64,000 nt of DNA, taken from contig CAZDCD010000023.1 of the NCBI GenBank assembly GCA_964503885.1, forward strand, positions 8,306 through 72,305, in the 5' to 3' direction. Below are positions 9,192-17,687 of this stretch, one piece after another. The translations under genes were made by a program, and so were the position numbers. The stretch comes from CAZDCD01 sp964503885. GTDB lineage: Bacteria; Bacteroidota; Bacteroidia; Bacteroidales; UBA10428. The notes under the pieces are model-generated. The model did not search any database. It was not told where the DNA came from and saw only the letters and a program-made list of their open reading frames with translations. Position 1 is the first letter of the stretch. The number at the start of each line of letters is the position of its first letter.

Positions 9192-9494
9192 ATGAAATCA
9201 CCGGAGGCCTGCAGAAATATAGAAGATGTGCGGATGTCCATCGATTCGATCGATCAGGAAATAATCGGACTGCTGGGCAAACGATTCAGCTATGTAAAAA
9301 AGATCGTGGAATTTAAGCCCAGGGATAAGAACAGCATAATAGCCAAAGAACGCAGGGAATCCGTAATTTGTTCCCGAAGGGAACTTGCTGTAAAGAACGG
9401 ACTGGATGCAGACATCATCGAAAAAATATACCGTATCCTGATCGACTACTTTATTGGCGAGGAACTCACCCTTATCAGCAGAAATGAAGATTAG
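9192..9494 (+). CDS. PchB-like isochorismate pyruvate-lyase / chorismate mutase type II
   Basis: The 100-residue all-helical AroQ-fold protein. From the ATG at 9192 it begins KSPEACRNIEDVRMSIDSID, closely matching the start of PchB-type proteins (SPEDC...DIR.AID.ID). Active-site positions appear kept: Arg of the DVR motif, Arg of KRFSYVK and Lys of EFKPRD. The glutamine equivalent to PchB Gln90 looks replaced by Glu in GEELTL, as in some true chorismate mutases. So either isochorismate-to-salicylate lyase or chorismate mutase activity is possible. The upstream extension from 9108 would be hydrophobic and overlaps the promoter, so I reject that start. It pairs with an aldolase 26 bases downstream. 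Confidence 0.78.
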   Translation: MKSPEACRNIEDVRMSIDSIDQEIIGLLGKRFSYVKKIVEFKPRDKNSIIAKERRESVICSRRELAVKNGLDADIIEKIYRILIDYFIGEELTLISRNED

Positions 9495-9520
9495 CCTTTT
9501 AACAATTAAAATAAACTAAC

Positions 9521-10468
9521 ATGTATCGCAAAGAAATCAGGGTGCTTGATTGCACGGTTCGTGACGGAGGATTGATGAACAAGTGGCTTTTTACCGACGA
9601 GTTTGTGAAAGCTGTTTACCAGGCTTGTGTTGAATCGGGGATCGATTACATGGAAATCGGATATAAGAGCAATGAGAAATCATTTTCACGCAAAGAATAC
9701 GGGAAGTGGCGCTTTTGCGATGAAAAAGACCTGAAGGGCATAATGGGCGAGAATAAAACAAACCTGAAAATATCTGCCATGGCAGATATCGGCCGCGTTG
9801 AACCCGATGATATCCTTCCAAAATCAGAAAGTCTTCTGGATATGATACGGGTTGCCTGTTATATTCATCAGATGGATAAGGCAATATGGCTGGCTGAACA
9901 TTGTATGGATAAGGGATATGAAGTTACCATTAACCTGATGGCTGTCTCTACCGTTATGGAAAGAGACCTGAATGAAGCCCTGGAAGACCTGAACAAGTCA
10001 AAAGTGCCTGTTGTCTATCTCGTTGACAGTTATGGCAGTATGTACTGTGAACAGATCGAGCTTCTTGTAAACAAATACCGGGAGCGGCTTCCAGGTAAAA
10101 CCATAGGTGTGCACATGCACAATAACATGCAGCTTGCGTTTTCCAATACGGTCACCGGTATTATTCACCAGTGCAATATGCTCGACGGAACATTCCTGGG
10201 TATCGGACGGGGAGCAGGTAACTGCCCGATGGAAGTGCTGCTGTCGTTCCTGAAAAACCCGAAATTCAAACTCCGGCCTGTATACAATCTCATCCAGGAA
10301 CACCTCTTACCGCTGCAAAAAAATATTGAATGGGGATATCATATTCCCTACCTCATCACCGGAGCAATGAACCAACATCCGCGAAGCGCTATGAAATGGA
10401 TGGATGGCGAGTCTAAAAATGACCTGATTTCCTTCTACAATTATATGATGGACCAGAAGGATTTCTAA
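9521..10468 (+). CDS. DRE-TIM (HMGL-like) aldolase domain protein
   Basis: The 315-residue TIM-barrel metalloenzyme of the HMG-CoA lyase/4-hydroxy-2-oxovalerate aldolase superfamily. The metal-binding motif is LDCTVRDGG at residues 9-17, with a second ligand block VHMHNNMQLAFSNT and LGIGRGAGNCPMEVLL near the C-terminal side of the barrel. It lacks the C-terminal communication domain of DmpG and the regulatory domain of LeuA/CimA. The reaction is probably a retro-aldol or aldol step with a 2-oxo acid such as pyruvate, but the substrate is unknown. Relatives often sit in surface-polysaccharide loci, in line with the nearby glycosyltransferases. Pairing with a PchB-like pyruvate-releasing enzyme is suggestive only. 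Confidence 0.82.
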   Translation: MYRKEIRVLDCTVRDGGLMNKWLFTDEFVKAVYQACVESGIDYMEIGYKSNEKSFSRKEYGKWRFCDEKDLKGIMGENKTNLKISAMADIGRVEPDDILPKSESLLDMIRVACYIHQMDKAIWLAEHCMDKGYEVTINLMAVSTVMERDLNEALEDLNKSKVPVVYLVDSYGSMYCEQIELLVNKYRERLPGKTIGVHMHNNMQLAFSNTVTGIIHQCNMLDGTFLGIGRGAGNCPMEVLLSFLKNPKFKLRPVYNLIQEHLLPLQKNIEWGYHIPYLITGAMNQHPRSAMKWMDGESKNDLISFYNYMMDQKDF

Positions 10469-10544
10469 GGAAAGAAGTGATCACTGACGGGTCTCGTCAT
10501 ACCGGGATTTCCGATACCTTTCAATACTCGGTATTCATTATTTA

Positions 10545-11168
10545 TTAACTATTACTCTTATATGCCGTTATTAAAAATAGGGGGTATTCCCGATGATGGC
10601 CGTTTTCATCGATTCTTCTGATGACATAACTCGTTTTGGATTGAACCCGGTTGAAACCAACCGATTGCAGAAATTTCACCAATTTCTCAGGATTAAATCC
10701 CTTATGTCCTGTAAAGCCTTCACCATGAAACGATCCGTCTTCTTTATAAAGATCGGCAACAGCCAGGATACCGCCTGTATTTAAAAGGCCGTAAAATTTC
10801 ACCAGGAGGCTGTTTACGTCTGCAACATGGTGCAAAACCATCTGTGAATACACCATATCAAACCTGCCCGCAGTAAAATCATCCTTTTCAAGATCAAACA
10901 GCACGGGATGCATATTCTCAGCGCCACTTTCCCTGATTTTTTCTATCAATACATTGAGCATCCCTTCAGAACTGTCCATCAGGGTTATATCTGCAAGACG
11001 ATCATTCAGCATAAAGCTAAGTAACCCTGTTCCCGCGCCATATTCGAGGGCTTTCATGCCATTCCTGATATCAATCCGGTCTTTTATGGCTTCTGCTATT
11101 GCCCGTGAACGTTCAATATGGATATTGCTTTTATCCCATTCACCTGCTTTAAGATCAAATTCACTCAT
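10545..11168 (-). CDS. Class I SAM-dependent methyltransferase
   Basis: The 207-residue protein has the SAM-binding motif ALEYGAGTGLLSFML (about residues 39-53), the acidic LMDSSEGML loop, FDMVYSQMVLHHV (motif IV region) and LAVADLYKEDGSF. This is the methyltransferase-11/25 layout of small-molecule or cofactor methyltransferases, and the substrate is unknown. It is the last gene of a minus-strand run: aldo/keto reductase, TPR protein, then this one, with gaps of 13 and 15 bases. It converges on the aldolase; no clear terminator hairpin lies between them. Confidence 0.85.
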   Translation of the reverse strand: MSEFDLKAGEWDKSNIHIERSRAIAEAIKDRIDIRNGMKALEYGAGTGLLSFMLNDRLADITLMDSSEGMLNVLIEKIRESGAENMHPVLFDLEKDDFTAGRFDMVYSQMVLHHVADVNSLLVKFYGLLNTGGILAVADLYKEDGSFHGEGFTGHKGFNPEKLVKFLQSVGFNRVQSKTSYVIRRIDENGHHREYPLFLITAYKSNS

Positions 11169-11183
11169 ATCCTGTATTTTTGA

Positions 11184-12302
11184 TTAATCATCAAAATTAA
11201 TATACTCATAATCAGCAAGATCTCTCGCCTGCCTGCGGTACTGTTTCCTTATCTTCTTCTCGTCTTCGCCTGTATATACCCGGCTAAGTCCGAAGTATCC
11301 GTATGCCTGATAATCGTTTCCGAAATCCTTATATAACGAAGCCTTTCGTATGCCTGCCCGGTAGTATTTTTCAGCTTTGGAATATTGTTTGTATTTCTTT
11401 TCATAAATGATCCCCCTTAATATATACACCTGGGCCTGAAAATAATTATTATCTGACGGAAACGGCAAATGATCGAGCACCTCCTCAGCCTCGGAGTATT
11501 TTTTGGCTAGTAAAAGGTCTTTAACATATGAAGTAAGGAACTGCACATTGTTACTATACATTTCAACCAATTTGCTGCTATATATAAGGGCCTTTTTCGG
11601 ATTACGCTCGAAACTCTGGTAAATGCCTGAAAGATAGGTATTGGCTTCAGCCTTCAAAAAGATCGAACTGTCTGATGCGATCTTAAGCTGCTTCAATCCA
11701 AGTTTTTTGTCACCACGCGGGAAAAAAAAAGTTATTGGTTTATACGCCGGATGAACTTCCGGATAAGCTTCACGGTAATAATTGTACAACCCTGTAATAA
11801 AATAAAAATCGCTGTAACTGTTTGTATAGTCAAACGATTTCATGACAAAATGGTATGTCTCCGGGGCAAGGGATAGTACGTTCCTGGTGAGCCCATTATC
11901 GGCATAATACAGCAATAGCATGCCAAGAGCCCCCAGACCTGCCAGAAGATTTTCAGCATCATATTTGTTTTCTTTCAGGCTTTTATCCGCAAGATCATAA
12001 CATTTCTCAAGATTTTCAACAAACAGCCTGCTCGATTCGGTGCCGGGCACCAGGGGATAATTTTGCCAGTACAGGATCATTCCCTGAAACAGGTACGGTA
12101 CCGAATGATTTGGGTATTTCGACTTGATATACCTGTAGATTGATTGTGCCTCATCAAATTCAAGGTTATAAATATGATCCACTCCCTTCTTTATTTTTCC
12201 GAATGTATCCTGATCCTCCAGAATCTGGGCATTAAGCGCAGTCCCTAAGGATAATAGCGTTAAAATGAGAATAACGGAGGATCTGACGGTGTTGAAGTTC
12301 AT
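11184..12302 (-). CDS. Secreted tetratricopeptide-repeat protein
   Basis: The protein is 372 residues from the ATG at 12300-12302. I prefer this start because it yields a clean signal peptide (FNTVRSSVILILTLLSLGTALNAQ) and avoids overlapping the upstream gene. The mature part is all helical with TPR-like units, for example HIYNLEFDEAQSIYRYIKSK near the N-terminus, then EAEEVLDHLPFPSDNNYFQA and YSKAEKYYRAGIRKA. It is probably periplasmic, perhaps a scaffold. No catalytic motif is visible. It lies between an aldo/keto reductase and a methyltransferase in one transcription unit, and the functional link is unknown. Confidence 0.75.
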   Translation of the reverse strand: MNFNTVRSSVILILTLLSLGTALNAQILEDQDTFGKIKKGVDHIYNLEFDEAQSIYRYIKSKYPNHSVPYLFQGMILYWQNYPLVPGTESSRLFVENLEKCYDLADKSLKENKYDAENLLAGLGALGMLLLYYADNGLTRNVLSLAPETYHFVMKSFDYTNSYSDFYFITGLYNYYREAYPEVHPAYKPITFFFPRGDKKLGLKQLKIASDSSIFLKAEANTYLSGIYQSFERNPKKALIYSSKLVEMYSNNVQFLTSYVKDLLLAKKYSEAEEVLDHLPFPSDNNYFQAQVYILRGIIYEKKYKQYSKAEKYYRAGIRKASLYKDFGNDYQAYGYFGLSRVYTGEDEKKIRKQYRRQARDLADYEYINFDD

Positions 12303-12315
12303 GGTCGCATTTAGG

Positions 12316-13467
12316 TTACTGATCAGATTCACAGGGTTTATAGAAAGCCTGATGTGCTTCAAGGAGAATCTCCTTCAAAGGTATGTTTTCAGGAATCAAC
12401 GCAACATCAATCTTATTGATATTTTCTTTTGTTGCGAATCGGCCCGGAAACCAGTGATGGGTTTCTTCGAACAGGTTATACCGGTACCTTCCGAATTCAA
12501 GCATATCATAGCATTTCCACATCTTTCTCATCCTCAGCACTTCGGCAATATTTATTCCTGAAGGATCACCTGCCAGATCATATCCGTCATACCAGGCATA
12601 TTTGTCGCACAAGATCTGGCTGTCCATTTTAGCTAAAATACTGAGGTCATCATGATTCATAGGCACAGCGACCGGGAAAATACCTGCCATTTCTTCAAAA
12701 TGCAAAGGTTCGGTAATTCCGAAACAAATTGTATGGATATCAGGATTTTGAAGGCAGAACCTGGCATTCCACTGGATGGGAGTCAACGGTGAAGTTATTT
12801 TTCTTAGCTTTTGCGGTGCATTAAATAACTGGCCTCCTTTGTCGTTAGGAGAAATAATAAAAATACCCAACCCTTTTTTGCGGGCCAGATCAATGGCCCC
12901 TATGTTACGTTGAAAAAAATAGTAATAATGCAGGTTCATAAAATCAAACAGCCCGGTTTCAATGGAATCCAGCAATATATCCAATGGTGCATGTGAGCTG
13001 AACCCTACATGCCCTATAAGGCCCTCTTCCTTCATTTTATGCAACTCTTCTACCGGACCGTTCTTTTTACTGGCAACTGCAAATCGTTCGCAATTATTTA
13101 TCCCGTGCCAGGCGTAGAAATCTACATACCCGGTTTGCAATGCCCTAAGCTGATTCTCGACGAGTTGCCTTGCTTCACGGGCATTGGAAGGAGCTCCTTT
13201 GGTCATCAGAAAATAGGCATTCCGGGGAATTTTCAGTTCTTCATTCAATACCATGCCGTAAACCGTTTCACTCTTTCCGTAACCATGTGCCGTTTCAATG
13301 TGATTGATCCCGTATTTAAATGCCAGTTCAACCGATGCCCTGCATTGATTAAGCGTATCATCCGGAATATGTTCTCTGGGTTTATCATCGGCATGAACAA
13401 ACCGCATACCCCCCAGCGTGATCACACTGATTGTCTTACCGGTATTTCCAAACTTCCTGTACTCCAT
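12316..13467 (-). CDS. Aldo/keto reductase with C-terminal extension
   Basis: The 383-residue NAD(P)H-dependent oxidoreductase. The start at 13465-13467 gives the classic MEYRKFGNTGKTISVITLGG opening. The usual catalytic tetrad is present except that the Asp is Glu (HIETAHGYGKSE); Tyr is in the same motif, Lys in YFLMTKGAPS and His in DFYAWHG. The barrel ends near residue 290. About 90 further residues, with DGYDLAGDPSGINIAEVLRM and an aromatic-rich HHWFPGRF, form an extension I do not recognise. The substrate is unknown. It heads a three-gene minus-strand run. Confidence 0.85.
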   Translation of the reverse strand: MEYRKFGNTGKTISVITLGGMRFVHADDKPREHIPDDTLNQCRASVELAFKYGINHIETAHGYGKSETVYGMVLNEELKIPRNAYFLMTKGAPSNAREARQLVENQLRALQTGYVDFYAWHGINNCERFAVASKKNGPVEELHKMKEEGLIGHVGFSSHAPLDILLDSIETGLFDFMNLHYYYFFQRNIGAIDLARKKGLGIFIISPNDKGGQLFNAPQKLRKITSPLTPIQWNARFCLQNPDIHTICFGITEPLHFEEMAGIFPVAVPMNHDDLSILAKMDSQILCDKYAWYDGYDLAGDPSGINIAEVLRMRKMWKCYDMLEFGRYRYNLFEETHHWFPGRFATKENINKIDVALIPENIPLKEILLEAHQAFYKPCESDQ

Positions 13468-13739
13468 TCCTGAAAAAAATATTCTTATGATCTTATTTAT
13501 AGCTTCTGAACGATGTGAGGTCTCATCAGTACATCCCTTATAAAAACACACCCGGTCGTTCAGAAAAATAAATCAAGTCTCAAAAATAATAAAACCTGTT
13601 GTTATATCTAAGGCATTTCTCAATCTGACAGAATTCCGATGATTACCGGGTATTGGTTGCCGGCCGGAACATTTAAAGCATCACGAATGTTGCCGGTGTG
13701 ATTATTTTTAATATCATTGCCTGTTCAATCTGCCTTTCT

Positions 13740-14399
13740 ATGTATATTGACATTCATGTGCATAAACGGTATGAAGGAGAAAATATATTGCTGCTGCAAA
13801 ACCTCTTTCCTGATGAGACGGATGCGATCGTAGAAGGGAGGTATTATTCTGTCGGCCTGCATCCGTGGTATATAAATGAACACTCGCTTGAGCATGAGAT
13901 CAACCGTGTACACAGTGCGGTAAAATCTTCTGCTGTAGTTGCTATAGGCGAGATCGGTCTCGATGCTAAAATTCAGGTGCCGGCATCGCTTCAATCAAAA
14001 GCATTCATGATGCAGCTCGATATTGCAGGGGAGACCCTGAAACCGGTAATCATTCATTGTGTAAAGGCATACAATGAATTGCTTTCCATCCGTAAAAATG
14101 CTGACCGGAAGATTCCATGGATCATACATTGGTTCAACGGAAGCAGGCAAATGGCCGGAGACCTGATCGGAAAGAATTGTTACCTTTCATTCGGTTATGC
14201 CCTTTTTCAGGAAAACAGCAAAGCATTCAGTGCTTTTAAAACCTTGCCACATGACAGGATATTTCTTGAGACAGATGATGTGGGAATAAGCATAAAAGAA
14301 GTATATGAAAAAGCTTCCGGACTATTGAATATCACTACAGACAAGCTTAGGGAACAAATTGTTAAAAATTTCGAGGCCTGCTTTGGAGCGCTATTATGA
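13740..14399 (+). CDS. TatD family metal-dependent hydrolase
   Basis: The 219-residue amidohydrolase-fold protein. From the ATG at 13740 it starts MYIDIHVHK, giving the HxH metal motif directly at the N-terminus. Other metal ligands are Glu of GEIGLD, His of IIHCVKA, His of IIHWFNGS and Asp of FLETDD. TatD proteins are 3'-5' DNases or quality-control hydrolases; the exact substrate here is not known. It is shorter than E. coli TatD (about 260). Its last four bases overlap tcdA, a pairing often seen in Bacteroidota. Confidence 0.88.
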   Translation: MYIDIHVHKRYEGENILLLQNLFPDETDAIVEGRYYSVGLHPWYINEHSLEHEINRVHSAVKSSAVVAIGEIGLDAKIQVPASLQSKAFMMQLDIAGETLKPVIIHCVKAYNELLSIRKNADRKIPWIIHWFNGSRQMAGDLIGKNCYLSFGYALFQENSKAFSAFKTLPHDRIFLETDDVGISIKEVYEKASGLLNITTDKLREQIVKNFEACFGALL

Positions 14400-15115
14400 A
14401 TACCGAATACTGGCTGAACCGGACCGAAATCTTGCTGGGCAAAGAAAAACTCAGTAAGCTTGAGAATGCCCATGTTCTTGTTGCCGGACTTGGCGGTGTA
14501 GGCGGGTATGCCGTGGAACAGCTTTGCAGGGCCGGCATCGGAAAACTCACAATCGTCGATGCCGATGTGGTAATGCCCGGTAACAGGAACCGTCAGATCA
14601 TTGCGCTTAAAAGCACCGAAAACAAGCCTAAGGCTGAAGTATTCAGGGAAAGGCTCATGGATATCAATCCCGGCATAAAGCTTATCGTGATACATGATTT
14701 TATCGGTAAAGAGAATATCGACCGGATTCTTGATGATTCCTTCGATTATATAGTTGATGCCATCGATACGCTCTCACCTAAAACACAATTGCTTACCAGA
14801 GCGCTCGGGAAGGGTTTCGGAATAGTAAGCTCAATGGGTGCCGGAGGTAAACTTGACCCGTCTCAGGTGAGGGTTGCCGATATCGCTGATACGTATAATT
14901 GCAGGCTCGCCTCTGCCTTACGCAGAACCCTGAGAAAAGCCGGCGTTAATACAGGCATAAGGGTGGTGTTTTCTCCCGAACAGGTTTCCAAATCTGCTGG
15001 TTCGTCTACGGAAGAATCTTTTAACAAAAAGAGTGTAGTGGGGACCATCTCTTACATGCCCCCTCTTTTCGGATGTTATTGTGCGGCTGAGGTCATTCGA
15101 AGCCTGCTGAAGTAA
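14396..15115 (+). CDS. tcdA: tRNA threonylcarbamoyladenosine dehydratase
   Basis: Converts the t6A37 modification of ANN-decoding tRNAs to cyclic ct6A, using ATP. The 239-residue E1-like (ThiF/HesA/MoeB) protein has the nucleotide-binding VLVAGLGGVGGYAVEQL (about residues 27-43), TIVDADVVMPGNRNRQ, the DYIVDAIDTLSPK block and SSMGAGGKLDPSQV, which separates TcdA from MoeB/ThiF. It overlaps the TatD-family gene by 4 bases. A strong bidirectional terminator follows at 15258-15295. Confidence 0.93.
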   Translation: MNTEYWLNRTEILLGKEKLSKLENAHVLVAGLGGVGGYAVEQLCRAGIGKLTIVDADVVMPGNRNRQIIALKSTENKPKAEVFRERLMDINPGIKLIVIHDFIGKENIDRILDDSFDYIVDAIDTLSPKTQLLTRALGKGFGIVSSMGAGGKLDPSQVRVADIADTYNCRLASALRRTLRKAGVNTGIRVVFSPEQVSKSAGSSTEESFNKKSVVGTISYMPPLFGCYCAAEVIRSLLK

Positions 15116-15257
15116 TCCGGTATAAATGCTCCGTTCAAAGATTAGCTTTCAGATTGTTTCATGAGCCTGAAATTTCGATACCGGATGTCTATTTTTAATA
15201 TTCCTGAAGTGAAGAGTTAATGCTGCCCATTTGTCTATGCATGAACTCAATACTATG

Positions 15258-15295
15258 AAAAATCCCCGGAATTACCATTAGATTCCGGGGATTTT
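15258..15295. terminator. Bidirectional terminator hairpin
   Basis: A perfect 14-bp inverted repeat AAAATCCCCGGAAT/ATTCCGGGGATTTT (15259-15272 with 15282-15295) with a 9-nt loop gives a GC stem flanked by A and T tracts on both sides. It sits between the convergent tcdA and the DUF6569-like gene and should serve both strands. Confidence 0.88.
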
Positions 15296-15319
15296 AAAAC
15301 TGCATTTCGTGTATATGAT

Positions 15320-16279
15320 TCAATATGTATTGATATGAACTTTTCTGCCCTCCTGCTCAAACTTCACTCCTTTTTCCATGATTTTTGAGTCCTGATCAAT
15401 TTCATCGCTTAAGAAATCCGTCAGGTACTTTTTCACGTCATCCGGGTCAATTTTGGCCATACTGCCATGACTTAAGGCTTCCGTGATGTAGGCATTCAAC
15501 AGATTTTTCTTTTGTTTTTCAAACAATCCCGGGTCCGCAAACAAATCACATCCAATGATCTTATCGCCCGAAATCCCAACAAAGCCAATACAGTTATCCA
15601 GACCTTTCAGCGCATCCTGAAAATAGGTCAGGTAGCTGTTCAGTTCGCTGGTATAGGCTTCCGACTGTCCGAGTGCTGCGTATGTTCCGGTGGAAGTCCC
15701 TGCATGCTGTTTTGATGTGATCTTCTCGACCTCCTGCCACACTTCCGACTGGTTCTTGTCCACCGCAGCTTTCTTCCTCACCGAATTGGACGAAACCGTG
15801 TAATATTCATCAAAATTTCTGTCCGATTTATATGTCCACCGGTTCGGTTCGACACAAAATACCGATATGTCAATTTTACCGCTCCCAGGAAACAAAACCA
15901 TATCATCACTGATTACCCTGTCCTGCCTGCCCCCTTTTACCACCTCACCGGCCATAATATATATGGTATCTTTGGAAACATTCTCGATGAACAGGTTATT
16001 GACCTGGGCACCATTATTCCGGGTATTTTCAGTTTCAGTGATACTGACCTTCCGGTTTTTCAATGCTTCTTCAAGAGTGGTATAATTGACCTGACGGGTA
16101 TTTGCTTCGAGAAATTTTTCTCCGGCCAGGAGGGGAACAATGGCAAGGTTCTTATACGTAAATGGCCTTGCAATATTTTGCTGATAAGGCATTTCAATAT
16201 AACCCTCTTTGAGGTAAAACTGTGAGAAAACCTGCATCGAGATGCAGAGTACAGGAATTGCTAACCGAATAATTTTCAT
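15320..16279 (-). CDS. Secreted DUF6569/ARPP-1-like protein
   Basis: The 319-residue exported protein has a signal peptide (MKIIRLAIPVLCISMQVFSQ). The body resembles the ARPP-1/DUF6569 group, with the pattern KNLAIVPLLAG, then VNNLFIENVSKDTIYIMAGEVVKGGRQDR, DISVFCVEPNRWT and a glutamine/serine-rich QVWQEV stretch, and GFVGISGDKIIGCDLFADPGLF. The function is unknown; the family name comes from recall of the pattern. It follows a secreted von Willebrand A protein by 8 bases on the same strand, so the two are probably co-transcribed and both act outside the cytoplasm. Confidence 0.72.
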   Translation of the reverse strand: MKIIRLAIPVLCISMQVFSQFYLKEGYIEMPYQQNIARPFTYKNLAIVPLLAGEKFLEANTRQVNYTTLEEALKNRKVSITETENTRNNGAQVNNLFIENVSKDTIYIMAGEVVKGGRQDRVISDDMVLFPGSGKIDISVFCVEPNRWTYKSDRNFDEYYTVSSNSVRKKAAVDKNQSEVWQEVEKITSKQHAGTSTGTYAALGQSEAYTSELNSYLTYFQDALKGLDNCIGFVGISGDKIIGCDLFADPGLFEKQKKNLLNAYITEALSHGSMAKIDPDDVKKYLTDFLSDEIDQDSKIMEKGVKFEQEGRKVHINTY

Positions 16280-16287
16280 GGCTGTTC

Positions 16288-17454
16288 TTATTTAAATTGA
16301 AAATTCTTTGTGTTGGCCTGCTTTTTTATTGATGAGACTATAGCTTTATCGAGCATCCCTTCATCATCAGATTCCTTCTGCCTGGCAGCCAGGTATTCGT
16401 TTCTCTTCCGGCTGAGTGCATTGATCTCTTCTTTGACGGCATCTCTTTCAGCCTTCTTTTTTTCTATATATTTAGCTTTTTCGGTATCGTTCATTTTCTG
16501 CATCTCGGCCGGTAATTGTTCATCTTCGATCCGGCGGACATCAAAATCCGTTTCCTCTGAAGCATCAACAAGGTCCCATGCCTCGTTTTTGTAAACATGT
16601 GAACTTTTTGATACCGCCCTGTTCACGGCATTTGCAGTACCATATGCTTCGGCATTCTTATCCTGCCTCGACTGCATCATTTTTTTCTCCTGTCCGTGAA
16701 CGCCATAATAAATATACGTGTTATTCAGCCTGTCGTTCAGTTCTGAAATTTGCCTGTCAAAGGGAGTTTCTATAAAAACTGTCTTACGGTTGTGGTCAAT
16801 GCTGAAATAATTACCCCCCGTAATATCGGCCCCGCTTTTCCACGAAGTTTGTATCCCTTCGTTGAAATCGCCGCAATAGATGGTATTGACAACAACCCCT
16901 TTCCGTGCAGCTTCGCCGCAAGCCTTTTGATAACTTATTGTTCCCTGTGTGAAGGGTTCATTTCCGGCGATAAACATTACCTGGTAGTCTTTACCCGTTG
17001 CACTCCAGCTGAGTTCATTCAGGGCAGTGCTGATTACCTGGCCGCAGAACTCCTGCCCACCCCTTGTGCGCAATGAGAACAGGTCATCTGAAATCTGGTC
17101 GAGATCGGTTGTGAGAGGAGTCACCATGCGAATATATCCTTCATCTGAAGGCAAATTATCATTCCCGTATTCATATAGCGCAATTTTCAACTCCGGTTTC
17201 GTATTGTCACATTCTGCCCTGGCCAGCTCATTAACGATGCTCCAGAGCTGCGATTTGGCCTGTTCGATAAGTCCGTCCATACTGTTGCTGGTATCGAGCA
17301 GGATAGCCAGTTTAATGCTCCTTTTCGTCTCATTGGTTACATGATGCGTGATCTGTGCATTTGAACTGTTATCACAGCTGAAGAAAATGCTGAGCATTAG
17401 TCCTGTAACCATTAATTTTATCCTGATTACCTGATTGTTTCCGATTGTTTTCAT
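16288..17454 (-). CDS. von Willebrand A domain lipoprotein
   Basis: The 388-residue protein has a lipoprotein-type signal (LMVTGLMLSIFFSC, Cys near residue 27). A VWA domain follows from about residue 45, with the MIDAS metal site DTSNSMDG, ALYEYGNDN, LRTRGGQEFCGQVISTAL and VMFIAGNEPFTQG. The C-terminal 100 residues are Lys/Glu-rich and likely coiled coil (KAKYIEKKKAERDAVKEEI). VWA domains bind protein partners through Mg2+, and no enzymatic motif is seen. It is co-transcribed with the DUF6569-like gene downstream. The 233 bases upstream, shared with a divergent histidine kinase, hold both promoters. Confidence 0.82.
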   Translation of the reverse strand: MKTIGNNQVIRIKLMVTGLMLSIFFSCDNSSNAQITHHVTNETKRSIKLAILLDTSNSMDGLIEQAKSQLWSIVNELARAECDNTKPELKIALYEYGNDNLPSDEGYIRMVTPLTTDLDQISDDLFSLRTRGGQEFCGQVISTALNELSWSATGKDYQVMFIAGNEPFTQGTISYQKACGEAARKGVVVNTIYCGDFNEGIQTSWKSGADITGGNYFSIDHNRKTVFIETPFDRQISELNDRLNNTYIYYGVHGQEKKMMQSRQDKNAEAYGTANAVNRAVSKSSHVYKNEAWDLVDASEETDFDVRRIEDEQLPAEMQKMNDTEKAKYIEKKKAERDAVKEEINALSRKRNEYLAARQKESDDEGMLDKAIVSSIKKQANTKNFQFK

Positions 17455-17687
17455 GATGAGAAAAATTTAGTTTATAAATTCATTTACTGGATAAATGTAC
17501 AGGTTTAAAAAGGGTGAAAAAACAACCACTTAGTAAAGCCGCCATATCACTTAGTGAAAAGTACCATTGAGCTGGTTAACCGGGAATTTAATTCCAAAAA
17601 TCTATTGAAATCAGAGAGTTACAATCAATACGAATTTTTTATATTCCAATTAACTTTCTAATTTTACCCACGGCTTGAAACAAATAA

